DNA of 6,626 bases from a bacterium CG2_30_54_10 (GTDB lineage: Bacteria > Muiribacteriota > Ozemobacteria > Ozemobacterales > Ozemobacteraceae), in assembly GCA_001872985.1 (NCBI GenBank), contig MNYA01000038.1, positions 1 to 6,626 on the forward strand, read 5' to 3'. This document shows positions 1-6,394 of the stretch, one piece after another. Position 1 is the stretch's first letter. Every line of letters begins with the position of its first letter. Position numbers and translations under genes: made by a program. A model generated the notes under the pieces. It did no database searches. It was not told the DNA's origin and was given only the letters and a program-made list of their open reading frames with translations.

Positions 1-1227
1 GGAATGGCTCACTTCTTCGCGACGCTTATTCCATTTCCACGTATCTCCCAACCCGGGATCGGCGCGGTTTTTCTGTATTACGCGATCCTGCATCTTTTTT
101 TTCACTGGGAGGTCATCTACAAATACACAACCGCCATTGGGTCAGCCGCTTCCGAACTCTGGGAAGACCCCGACTACAAACTCTCCCTTGGGCTGCTCGG
201 TGGGTTGGCAATTGGGTGCGGACTTTTCCTTTCGGTGTTCGGCCTATCGAGATTGGAAAGGCAGCCGTCTTTGCGTGCAACGCTTCTCGATGTCGGCTAT
301 GGCTCTTCGCTGCTGCTTGAAAAGGGCGGAAAGACCGCTTTGATCGATGCGGCAATGCGTGACGGACTTTCCGAATACGATGTCGGGGAAAGGGTTATCC
401 AGCCTGCGCTTTCCGAAAAAGGGGTTGACAAGATCGACGTGGTTGTCCTGAGTTCGGCCCTCCCAGAAAGGATTTCCGGGCTAATGATCGTCTCGGAGAA
501 CTATCAGATCGGGAAAATCCTCGCGCCTTTCGATATTCCGACCGACGGAAAGCTGCTTTCCTTCCCTGATTTTGTCCGCCGTTTCACTCTCGCCGACATG
601 AAAATGGAGGCTGATTTCAAAAAGGGAATTATTTCTGCAAGACCGCCCGATTATTATTGGGATCAGGCTTTTTCGGCATTCAACGCTCTGATAAAACGCG
701 TGAACAGCGCCGGGATACCTGTTGGGCGAATCAAGGAAGGAAGCCGGCTTCCGGGGTTTGAAGATTGCATTGAATGTCTTTACCCCCCCAAGGCTAAAGA
801 TCCTGAAAGATTCTCGGCCTACTACGATGGAGCGATTCTTAAGATCACCGAAGCCGGCATGACAATGCTCTACACGCCGGGAAATATGTACCCATTGCAA
901 AAAATCATGCCGCAAAAAGTTGACATGCTTTTCCTGGCAGAGTTACCCTACCCTCTTCAAAACTTCTTGGATCTGATGACCGCACGCAGGTTCGACCGCG
1001 CTGCGATGAGTTTTCGGAAACCCTCTTCCTGGCTCCTTGAAGGGTATTACATGAAAAAAATCCTCGACGGCCGCGGAATCCAACTCGATCGAAAAACCCG
1101 CGACCTTTCTGATGTGTTTTACCGAACCGATACCGATGGCGCAGTCCAGGTTGATGTCTTCAAAAACAAAATTTCAGTGAAGCGATTTATCGAAAGCCCG
1201 ACAACTGTGATCCCTGTATGGCATTGA
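1..1227 (+). CDS. comEC: ComEC/Rec2 DNA-uptake channel, C-terminal part, with degenerate MBL domain (5' end outside window)
   Basis: ComEC forms the inner-membrane channel for single-stranded DNA in natural transformation. The frame is open from base 1 and the family is usually 700-850 residues, so the ATG at 4 is probably an internal Met and the gene is cut by the window edge. Numbering from that ATG, residues 5-34 match the end of the competence domain (the P-x-x-I and LYYAILHLFF region), followed by a membrane helix at about 61-82. Residues 92-300 follow the ComEC-type metallo-beta-lactamase domain: LLDVGYGSSLLL (94-105), GGKTALIDAA (108-117), YDVGERVIQPAL (125-136). The metal site is gone: where THPHADHIGGL is expected there is SSALPERISGL (150-160), the later GD motif reads TPGN (291-294), and no HHG motif remains. 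The domain is probably structural or DNA-binding rather than catalytic. The end overlaps the next gene by 10 bases. The family call is firm; loss of catalysis is inferred. Confidence 0.92.
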   Translation, partial: GMAHFFATLIPFPRISQPGIGAVFLYYAILHLFFHWEVIYKYTTAIGSAASELWEDPDYKLSLGLLGGLAIGCGLFLSVFGLSRLERQPSLRATLLDVGYGSSLLLEKGGKTALIDAAMRDGLSEYDVGERVIQPALSEKGVDKIDVVVLSSALPERISGLMIVSENYQIGKILAPFDIPTDGKLLSFPDFVRRFTLADMKMEADFKKGIISARPPDYYWDQAFSAFNALIKRVNSAGIPVGRIKEGSRLPGFEDCIECLYPPKAKDPERFSAYYDGAILKITEAGMTMLYTPGNMYPLQKIMPQKVDMLFLAELPYPLQNFLDLMTARRFDRAAMSFRKPSSWLLEGYYMKKILDGRGIQLDRKTRDLSDVFYRTDTDGAVQVDVFKNKISVKRFIESPTTVIPVWH

Positions 1228-1841
1228 CCAGACTCGAAAAGCTGACATTCACTCTGCTGGCCATCGGAATCGTGATCGGAGGTTGTCTGATTTTCATCAA
1301 GATTCAAGCCAACAATTCCAAGAATCGGGCAGCGCTTGATGACATCCAAAAAATTTCCGCTTTAACTCCAAGGAATGTTATCGAAAAGGATGTCGATCCC
1401 CCTGACCTTGGCGGAGACGACTCAGCCAAACTGAACATCAACAAGGCAACCCTTGCCGACCTCGACTCACTCGAAGGAATGGGGAGGGCTTTCGCCCAGC
1501 GGATCATCGATTACCGGAAGGAAAAGGGCGAGGTCAAAGACCTGAACGAGCTCCTCACGTTGAAGGGAATGACGAAGAAAAAGTATTTAACCCTTTCACG
1601 CTTCCTGAGCGTGAAAGGCGGAAAGTCGGGTCGCGAAGGGGGAAGCCTCAAACTCAATCTCAATTTCGCATCCGAAGAGGAAATTGAAAAACTCCCCGGG
1701 ATCGGGAAAACCCTCGCTCATGCAATTGTTGAGATAAGAAATCAGCAAGGTACCTTCCATTCGATCGAAAATTTGAGGGATGTCCCGGGCCTCTCGGAGG
1801 AAAAATTGAATAGGTTCGTAAATCTCATTTCCGTAAAATGA
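1218..1841 (+). CDS. comEA: ComEA-like membrane-anchored DNA-binding protein with two helix-hairpin-helix domains
   Basis: ComEA-family proteins bind incoming double-stranded DNA outside the cytoplasmic membrane and hand it to ComEC. The 207-residue product has a positively charged start (R5, K8), one hydrophobic helix at about 9-29, a charged linker to about 70, then two ComEA-type domains. Domain 1 (72-132) begins LNINKATLADLDSLEGMG and has hairpins at GMG (87-89) and GMT (117-119). Domain 2 (145-206) begins LNLNFASEEEIEKLPGIG and has hairpins at GIG (161-163) and GLS (191-193). Many ComEA proteins have only one such domain. The start is the ATG at 1218, inside the last codons of comEC and without a clear Shine-Dalgarno site, which points to translational coupling. 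The order comEC-comEA is the reverse of the common comEA-comEC. An IGGC at 20-23 weakly resembles a lipobox, but the hydrophobic stretch runs past it, so a membrane anchor is more likely. A general HhH protein unrelated to uptake is possible but unlikely beside comEC. Confidence 0.86.
   Translation: MALTRLEKLTFTLLAIGIVIGGCLIFIKIQANNSKNRAALDDIQKISALTPRNVIEKDVDPPDLGGDDSAKLNINKATLADLDSLEGMGRAFAQRIIDYRKEKGEVKDLNELLTLKGMTKKKYLTLSRFLSVKGGKSGREGGSLKLNLNFASEEEIEKLPGIGKTLAHAIVEIRNQQGTFHSIENLRDVPGLSEEKLNRFVNLISVK
1592..1618 (+). repeat. Perfect 10-bp hairpin inside comEA, at the linker between the two HhH domains
   Basis: CCTTTCACGC (1592-1601) is the exact reverse complement of GCGTGAAAGG (1609-1618), with a 7-base loop (1602-1608). 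It encodes the end of the first helix-hairpin-helix domain and the start of the linker. No T-run follows, so it is not an intrinsic terminator. It could be an mRNA structure or a coincidence of codons. Confidence 0.6.
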
Positions 1842-1867
1842 CAATAAAATGACGAAGGCAGGGCAAC

Positions 1868-2824
1868 ATGGTCGAATACGGATTTGAACAGAAATCCTTC
1901 AAGACAAGCAGCAGCAGATTCATCTTCACCTTCCTTTTCCTGATCTTCCTTGCTGCCTGGGCTATATTCCTGAGCCCAAACCTCGCCGGCCTTCTTCCCC
2001 CGGGCTTCCACAAAGACCTTCTGGTCGATTTCATCAATGTTGGGCAAGGCGACTCCATTCTGATACGAACTCCCGCGGGAAAAACATTCCTGGTCGATGG
2101 AGGCACCGTGGTCCCGCTTGCACAAGCAAAATCCGAGGGCCGCGAACTGGTGCATTATTACCTGCGAAATTTGGGGATCGACTACCTCGACGGAGTCGTT
2201 GTAACGCATCCGCACAACGATCATCTCGGCGGAATATTGCCCGTGTTGAAGCTGTTCAAGATCAAGCAGGTTTGGGACTGCGGAGCCGATTTCAATACCA
2301 TGACATTTAAAGATTACGTCGCGCTTTGTCGGCAGAAGCGAATCCCCGTGACGGTTGTTAAATCCGGTGATGTGCTGGATTGGGGCGCAGAACTTTTCGT
2401 TCAGGTTCTTCACCCGACCGAGGTTGTAAAGTCAACTGAATTTTCTGACATCAACAACATGTCCATTTCTTTGTTGATACGTTATGGCAAAGTAAATCTT
2501 CTCCTGGCCGGCGACATCGAAGAAAAAGTTGAGATTGAGCTGACCAGGTACGGAGACAAGCTCAAATGCCAGATCATCAAGGTTCCACACCATGGGTCCG
2601 ACACGAGCATCTATAAGCCGTTCTTAAAACTGGTCGCTCCGGTTTGGGGAATCATCCAGGTCGGTCGGAAAAATGTCTTCAAGCATCCCCGCCCGGAAAT
2701 GCTCGATCTTTACTCCAAATCCGGGATCAAAATATATCGAAACGACCACCAGGGGAACATTCGGCTCGCCGTCGGAGGTTGTGACGCAAGAGATTTTTCT
2801 TTCACGGTTGACCGGGAACTTTGA
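1868..2824 (+). CDS. Membrane-anchored ComEC-type metallo-beta-lactamase hydrolase with intact metal site
   Basis: This 318-residue protein resembles the C-terminal MBL domain of ComEC as a separate polypeptide. Such domains are predicted nucleases or phosphodiesterases that use two metal ions. A basic N-terminus (K9, K12, R17) precedes one hydrophobic helix (about 18-36), so the enzyme domain should sit outside the cytoplasmic membrane. Motifs are complete: FINVGQGDSILI (55-66), GKTFLVDGG (71-79), THPHNDHLGG (113-122, ligands H114, H116, D118, H119), NNMSISLLI (196-204), LLLAGDIEE (211-219, D216), KVPHHGSD (238-245) and KHPRPE (272-277). The start at ATG 1868 has GAAGG at 1854-1858, 26 bases after comEA. 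Standing after a ComEC whose own MBL domain lacks these residues, it probably supplies that activity in trans, for example degrading one strand during uptake. A secreted hydrolase with another substrate is the main alternative. Confidence 0.9.
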   Translation: MVEYGFEQKSFKTSSSRFIFTFLFLIFLAAWAIFLSPNLAGLLPPGFHKDLLVDFINVGQGDSILIRTPAGKTFLVDGGTVVPLAQAKSEGRELVHYYLRNLGIDYLDGVVVTHPHNDHLGGILPVLKLFKIKQVWDCGADFNTMTFKDYVALCRQKRIPVTVVKSGDVLDWGAELFVQVLHPTEVVKSTEFSDINNMSISLLIRYGKVNLLLAGDIEEKVEIELTRYGDKLKCQIIKVPHHGSDTSIYKPFLKLVAPVWGIIQVGRKNVFKHPRPEMLDLYSKSGIKIYRNDHQGNIRLAVGGCDARDFSFTVDREL

Positions 2825-2836
2825 TCCTTCTATACT
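2808..2836 (+). promoter_or_regulatory. Probable internal sigma70-type promoter for the DHH-kinase block
   Basis: TTGACC (2808-2813) and TATACT (2831-2836) each match the bacterial consensus hexamers at 5 of 6 positions and are separated by exactly 17 bases. The -35 lies in the last codons of the MBL gene and the -10 in the 51-base gap before the DHH gene, leaving room for a start point near 2843 and a short leader. The longest gap between genes in the cluster is here. This would allow the downstream three genes to be expressed apart from the competence genes. Confidence 0.55.
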
Positions 2837-2875
2837 TACTCTGACTTCCCAAGCACCCGAAAGGAACATTTACGA

Positions 2876-4312
2876 ATGGAAGAAGCCCTCCTGTTGAAGA
2901 ACCCTCCTGCCACAGAAGAAACCTACACTCACCAATGGGAGGACATCCGGAACCGCGAACCCGGCCTCGTTCGCCTCCTGGACAAGATCGCCCGGCCCCA
3001 GGGAACAGCTCTTATCTTTTCTCACGACGACCCCGACGGCATTACCAGCGGCCTTATTTTCAAAAGGATGCTACAGAAAAAAGGTTGGAAGGCCGCATTG
3101 CGACTGCCTAAAGAGTTCATGCTTCAGCCTTCTCAACTCGCGGATGGGTTGAAAGAAAACCCCGACACCGGCCCTATCTTCCTGCTCGACAAGGGAACGC
3201 TCGCCCCTTATGCCGACTACGGCCAAAAGCATCCCCTTTACATCGTCGATCATCATCCCACCCAGAAAGCCCCGATCGACTGCGTAATCTACAACCCCAG
3301 CCTCGAAAAATACACATGGTGTTCAACCTCGATCCTTGCCCACGGAATCTCAACGCTGTCCGGAACCCGCGACCTATTCGATGATTTCCTATGCCTGATC
3401 GGCTTGAAAGGCGACTGGGCAATCGAGCCTGTGAAAGGCCTCCTGGCCGATTTCGTAAAACCCTTCCTCAAGGAGTTCGGAATGGGCTACCAGAACCTTC
3501 TGAAGATCGTGAAAGAACGGCCTACCCAGTTCGATTCGGAACAGCGCGAGGTCACCTGCCTCCTCAGCCGGATCACCGAATTCGTCCATGGAACCGGCGG
3601 CGGCGGGTTTTCGTACTTCTATCATGACCGTCACCCAGATCTGAAAAAAATCGATCATGCTGGATGCATCGCCGAGGGCCTTGAGGCAATTTCCGACAAG
3701 GTAGACTCCCTAAAAAAAATCACCTCTCTCGATCAGTTCGTGGGCTTGATTCCCGAGCCAAGCAGAAAACTCCTGCAAAGGATGTTCGGCTTCTTCCTCG
3801 AAGATTGGGAAAATGCAAGCAAAACTCTCGACACAACCGCGCGAATCCTTCGGCTCGAAGACACCGCGATCTATCTTTTCGTCGGAGTCAAAGTCCCACT
3901 CCTTCCCATGATCGGTTCCATCAAACTTTTCGACCTCAAGAAAAAAGCAGGCGACAAAACCGCGCAGATCATCATGGTCAGCTCAGTATCCGATGAGTAC
4001 ACGCACGTTTCAGTTCGCGGAACTGGCGACCGCGTCCACTCCGGAAAATTCTGCGGAAATATGCAAAACACTCTTCAGGCGAGATTCCCTGAATTCAAAT
4101 CCCTCATCAGCGGCGGCGGCCACCCCAAAGCGGCCGAATGCACCATCAAAACCGGTAAAGTGACCTTCTTCCAGGTGCTTTCCCAAGCGATGGCGCAGTT
4201 AAACGAAATGCGTGACCTCGACCTCCTCTGGCGCGATGGCAAGCTATCCGGCAAGCCGGTTGCGAAGGCTCGGGAGATCGGCTTGGAATACGTCCCCCAG
4301 ACCACAATTTGA
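2876..4312 (+). CDS. DHH/DHHA1-family phosphoesterase (RecJ/GAN/Cdc45-like)
   Basis: DHH phosphoesterases cleave phosphodiester bonds with Mn2+ or Mg2+; members include RecJ exonuclease, nanoRNases and cyclic dinucleotide hydrolases. In this 478-residue protein the first motif is SHDDPDGITSG (49-59, ligands H50, D52, D54), the second LLDKG (103-107, D105), the third IVDHHP (123-128, D125-H126-H127), and GLKGDWA (176-182) fits the fourth aspartate motif. The DHHA1 part carries SGGGHPKAAE (412-421). Motif I of the H-x-D-x-DGITS form and the overall layout resemble archaeal RecJ-like proteins more than bacterial RecJ (DYDVDG) or NrnA. About 230 residues separate the two conserved parts, including a glycine run at 240-244. 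No signal peptide is seen, so it is cytosolic. The start at ATG 2876 has AAGGA at 2861-2865. Neighbours favour a DNA or RNA end-trimming role, but the substrate (ssDNA, short oligonucleotide or cyclic dinucleotide) cannot be told from sequence alone. Confidence 0.86.
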   Translation: MEEALLLKNPPATEETYTHQWEDIRNREPGLVRLLDKIARPQGTALIFSHDDPDGITSGLIFKRMLQKKGWKAALRLPKEFMLQPSQLADGLKENPDTGPIFLLDKGTLAPYADYGQKHPLYIVDHHPTQKAPIDCVIYNPSLEKYTWCSTSILAHGISTLSGTRDLFDDFLCLIGLKGDWAIEPVKGLLADFVKPFLKEFGMGYQNLLKIVKERPTQFDSEQREVTCLLSRITEFVHGTGGGGFSYFYHDRHPDLKKIDHAGCIAEGLEAISDKVDSLKKITSLDQFVGLIPEPSRKLLQRMFGFFLEDWENASKTLDTTARILRLEDTAIYLFVGVKVPLLPMIGSIKLFDLKKKAGDKTAQIIMVSSVSDEYTHVSVRGTGDRVHSGKFCGNMQNTLQARFPEFKSLISGGGHPKAAECTIKTGKVTFFQVLSQAMAQLNEMRDLDLLWRDGKLSGKPVAKAREIGLEYVPQTTI

Positions 4313-4324
4313 AAGGAAACCGGA

Positions 4325-4744
4325 ATGTCATTCAAGGAAACTGATTTCCCACTCCTCATAAAGTTTCTCAAAACCTTTATGGCTAAGGAGACCGATCCTA
4401 TCCTGATCCGCGACGTTCTTCAGCAGCTAATCAAGATGTATGAAGATGTTCCCCTCTACCCCGGCATTGTCAGCATGTGTCTCAACACTGCCGTAAAAGA
4501 AACCTCCCCCCAAGACCTGACCATTGGCCAGAAAATCTACGTTCGAAATCGCGAAGACTGCTACCACGGAACCGTCGTGGCCAAGGACGCAGATGGGGTC
4601 ACAATCAAGGGCGTCAAATCCGTGACATCTGAAGACGAACTTGAGATCGGTTTCAAGGAAATGGAACGCGTGAGCTTCATCAATGAAAAAGTATTTGAAG
4701 AGATCTGGCCATCCCTGGTCTTTGACAAAGGAAAAAGAAAATGA
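4325..4744 (+). CDS. Hypothetical 139-residue protein with helical N-terminus and SH3/Sm-like beta-barrel C-terminus
   Basis: I do not recognise a named family. Residues 1-60 look helical (SFKETDFPLLIKFLKTF, then ILIRDVLQQLIKMYEDV). Residues 66-118 alternate like a small beta barrel: TIGQKIYVRNREDCYHGTVV, then a turn KDADG (87-91), VTIKGV (92-97), ELEIGFKEMERVSFI (105-119). The pattern x-G-x-V-x-x-D-x-D-G-V-T-I-K-G-V resembles Sm-like or Tudor/SH3 folds, some of which bind RNA; this is a pattern comparison, not a firm assignment. The end is basic (DKGKRK). The start at ATG 4325 has AAAGGA at 4312-4317, overlapping the stop codon of the DHH gene, and the stop overlaps the kinase start by 4 bases (ATGA). 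Its coupling to both nucleic-acid enzymes suggests an accessory or adaptor role. The reality of the gene is supported by codon-tight packing and good ribosome sites. Confidence 0.72.
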   Translation: MSFKETDFPLLIKFLKTFMAKETDPILIRDVLQQLIKMYEDVPLYPGIVSMCLNTAVKETSPQDLTIGQKIYVRNREDCYHGTVVAKDADGVTIKGVKSVTSEDELEIGFKEMERVSFINEKVFEEIWPSLVFDKGKRK

Positions 4745-5994
4745 AAATCCAAAATCTGCAAAAAGATGATTTCTACCTCTTGGCGGGTCCTGCGGAGCTC
4801 ACCGTCCGGAGCGGCTCGCTCGAGGCGATCGCTGCCCGACTCGGCACGGGTGAGAAAGTTGTCGTCCCCCTTGGGAAGAGCCTTCCAATCAAAACATTGG
4901 AGACCTCCTCGGTCGAATTCGAGGCAAAAGATGACGCTTTCACCAAGATGGAAGCCAGCTCGATCCCCTCGGAATGGGATGACCTCCCGGAAAAGATCGC
5001 CAAAGAACGAGTCGCGGGACAGTTGTACAAGGTGATCGTCATGGGAGAGGTGGATACCGGGAAAACCTTTTTCAGCACGTACCTTGCAAACCGTCTGATC
5101 GCCAAACTCGGACGAACGGCGATTCTTGATTGCGATACCGGGCAGTCGGACATCGGCCCTACAGGCACTTTTGGGATGCTTGTCATGAAAAAGTCGGCCG
5201 TCTTTTTAACCGAGGAAATACCGACCCATCTGTATTTTGTGGGAGCGCACTCCCCGGGGTTGCATTTTCTGCCCGTAATGACGGGCCTTGCAACGATGCT
5301 CCGGATAGCTGAGAAAGAGGCCGATGCCCTGATCATTGACACCACAGGCTGGGTTCAGGGAGATGGCGGACGCGCAATTAAGAAAGCCAAGCTTGACATC
5401 GTCAACCCCGACCTCGTAGTTCTTATGCAGCGTGGAACCGAACTCGAACATCTGGTGAAGCACCTCCCACCGTCACGCATAGCCCGTCTCCCGGTTTCCA
5501 AGAAGGCATCACTCACTTCTCAACTGGATCGCAAGACACTCCGCGAGATGGTATCAACGCGCTACTTCCGCGATTCGCACGTGGTGACGATTCCGTTCAG
5601 GCAGGTTTTCACCGACAGAAGCTTTTTCTTAACAGGTTCGCCTCTTTCGCTGCCCGGCACGCTTCATTCCGAAAAACTTTCCGGATTTGAAGGCGTCTTC
5701 GTTGTGACTTCTGGCCCTCCCCTTCCCGAAATGACAAAAGAGTGGCCGAAGGATGTGGCGATCAGAAACTTCATCGCCGGCGATGAGCGCGGCCTCCTGA
5801 TCGCCCTTCTTTCGGGCGCACAGGACTGTCTTGCATTGGGCCGCCTCGAGGAAATCGATTTTCTGAATAACCAGTTCAGAATCCGTACCCCCTACAAAGC
5901 CTCCCTCGAAAAAGTGGCCGGAATCCAGTTCGGCTCGTTGAGGGTGAATGAAAAAGGCGAGGAAGCCGGTTTCCTCGAACCCGGAAGCCTCTGA
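4741..5994 (+). CDS. Clp1/Grc3/NOL9-like P-loop polynucleotide 5'-hydroxyl kinase
   Basis: Clp1/Grc3-type enzymes transfer the gamma-phosphate of ATP or GTP to the 5'-hydroxyl of RNA or DNA. In this 417-residue protein an N-terminal beta-rich domain (about 1-92) precedes the P-loop domain. Walker A is GEVDTGKT (102-109, K108, T109); the family signature DCDTGQSDIGPTG is at 130-142; YFVGAHSPG is at 165-173; IIDTTGWVQGDGG at 198-210 matches the conserved TxGW segment; and LMQRGTELEHL (228-238) follows the family pattern for the base-contacting region. A C-terminal domain (about 310-417) resembles the third domain of Clp1-like proteins in position and length. No signal peptide is seen, so it is cytosolic. 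The start at ATG 4741 overlaps the previous stop by 4 bases and has AAAGGA at 4727-4732. In eukaryotes the family works in RNA processing; bacterial members are little studied. Here the DHH phosphoesterase and competence genes hint at DNA or RNA end repair. The fold is near certain; kinase activity is inferred. Confidence 0.88.
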   Translation: MKIQNLQKDDFYLLAGPAELTVRSGSLEAIAARLGTGEKVVVPLGKSLPIKTLETSSVEFEAKDDAFTKMEASSIPSEWDDLPEKIAKERVAGQLYKVIVMGEVDTGKTFFSTYLANRLIAKLGRTAILDCDTGQSDIGPTGTFGMLVMKKSAVFLTEEIPTHLYFVGAHSPGLHFLPVMTGLATMLRIAEKEADALIIDTTGWVQGDGGRAIKKAKLDIVNPDLVVLMQRGTELEHLVKHLPPSRIARLPVSKKASLTSQLDRKTLREMVSTRYFRDSHVVTIPFRQVFTDRSFFLTGSPLSLPGTLHSEKLSGFEGVFVVTSGPPLPEMTKEWPKDVAIRNFIAGDERGLLIALLSGAQDCLALGRLEEIDFLNNQFRIRTPYKASLEKVAGIQFGSLRVNEKGEEAGFLEPGSL

Positions 5995-6013
5995 TTCCGA
6001 CAAACTCCAGCTC

Positions 6014-6052
6014 AAGCCCGGGCCGCGTAAAAATGCGGCCGGGCTTTTTTTT
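6014..6052 (+). terminator. Rho-independent terminator closing the gene cluster
   Basis: AAGCCCGGGCCGC (6014-6026) pairs with GCGGCCGGGCTT (6035-6046) with one bulged G and an 8-base loop (6027-6034). Eight T residues (6045-6052) follow, two of them within the stem. It begins 20 bases after the kinase stop codon. Confidence 0.92.
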
Positions 6053-6204
6053 CGAAAAAGTTGAATGCCACATGCCGATTGGGAGCGAGACAGACAAAAA
6101 AGCCTAAATTACCGCAGAACCGGATTAAGATTAACCGAAGAAAAATTCAAAACAAATTGTCGAGATGCTGAGAAAGAGGGATTAAGAAATTCAAAAGATT
6201 TTTT

Positions 6205-6234
6205 GGCCGCAGATGAACGCAGATGAACGCAGAT
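6205..6234. repeat. 10-base tandem repeat, unit CGCAGATGAA
   Basis: CGCAGATGAA occurs at 6208-6217 and 6218-6227, then a partial copy CGCAGAT at 6228-6234, led by GGC. Intergenic repeats of this CGCAGATGAACGCAGAT type are, from memory, spread through many environmental bacterial genomes, where the reverse strand is often mis-annotated as short peptides with ICVHLR. Confidence 0.8.
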
Positions 6235-6276
6235 TTGGACGGGAAAGAAAGAGATTCGTAAGAGTTTAGCCGTTTG

Positions 6277-6394
6277 AAAAAATGGAGATGGAGGAAATGA
6301 TGAATGATGAATGATGAATGGAGAATGATGAATGGAGAATTTGGAGAGGTTTTCTCGAGAATCCCATTGTTTTTTTCTCCCATATCTCCATTTT
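6277..6394. repeat. Imperfect inverted repeat flanking the heptamer array
   Basis: AAAATGGAGAT (6279-6289) is the exact reverse complement of ATCTCCATTTT (6384-6394); imperfect pairing extends to about 6297 and 6374. The right arm also contains TTTCTCCCAT twice, 18 bases apart (6374-6383, 6392-6401). TTCTCGAGAA (6352-6361), a perfect palindrome, lies between the arms, together with the heptamer array. Confidence 0.55.
6297..6340. repeat. 7-base tandem repeat (TGAATGA/TGAATGG/AGAATGA)
   Basis: After a leading ATGA, heptamers run TGAATGA (6301), TGAATGA (6308), TGAATGG (6315), AGAATGA (6322), TGAATGG (6329) and a partial AGAAT (6336). The last four form a 14-base higher-order unit repeated nearly twice. 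Length 44 bases; copy number may vary between strains. Confidence 0.85.

Noticed and set aside
739..752. 14-bp perfect palindrome GGAAGCCGGCTTCC in comEC
   Set aside because: It lies inside coding sequence, and a palindrome of this length is roughly expected by chance in a window of this size; no second copy was seen.
783..789. Run of seven C in comEC as a phase-variation tract
   Set aside because: The frame is intact and the run is short; nothing else suggests switching.
1272..1286. IGGC lipobox making ComEA a lipoprotein
   Set aside because: The hydrophobic stretch continues past the cysteine (LIFIKI) and the -2 residue is atypical; a plain membrane anchor fits better.
1742..2413. Minus-strand open frame of 223 codons opposite comEA and the MBL gene
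   Set aside because: It lies antisense to two genes with complete family motifs, and its translation shows no recognisable domain; it is a shadow of their codon use.
3712..3719. Run of eight A in the DHH gene as a programmed slippage site
   Set aside because: The frame is continuous with the DHHA1 motif downstream and no downstream structure or alternative frame supports recoding.
4773..5345. Minus-strand open frame of 190 codons opposite the kinase gene
   Set aside because: It is antisense to the kinase P-loop region and its translation is low-complexity and rich in Ser, Pro and Arg with no family resemblance.
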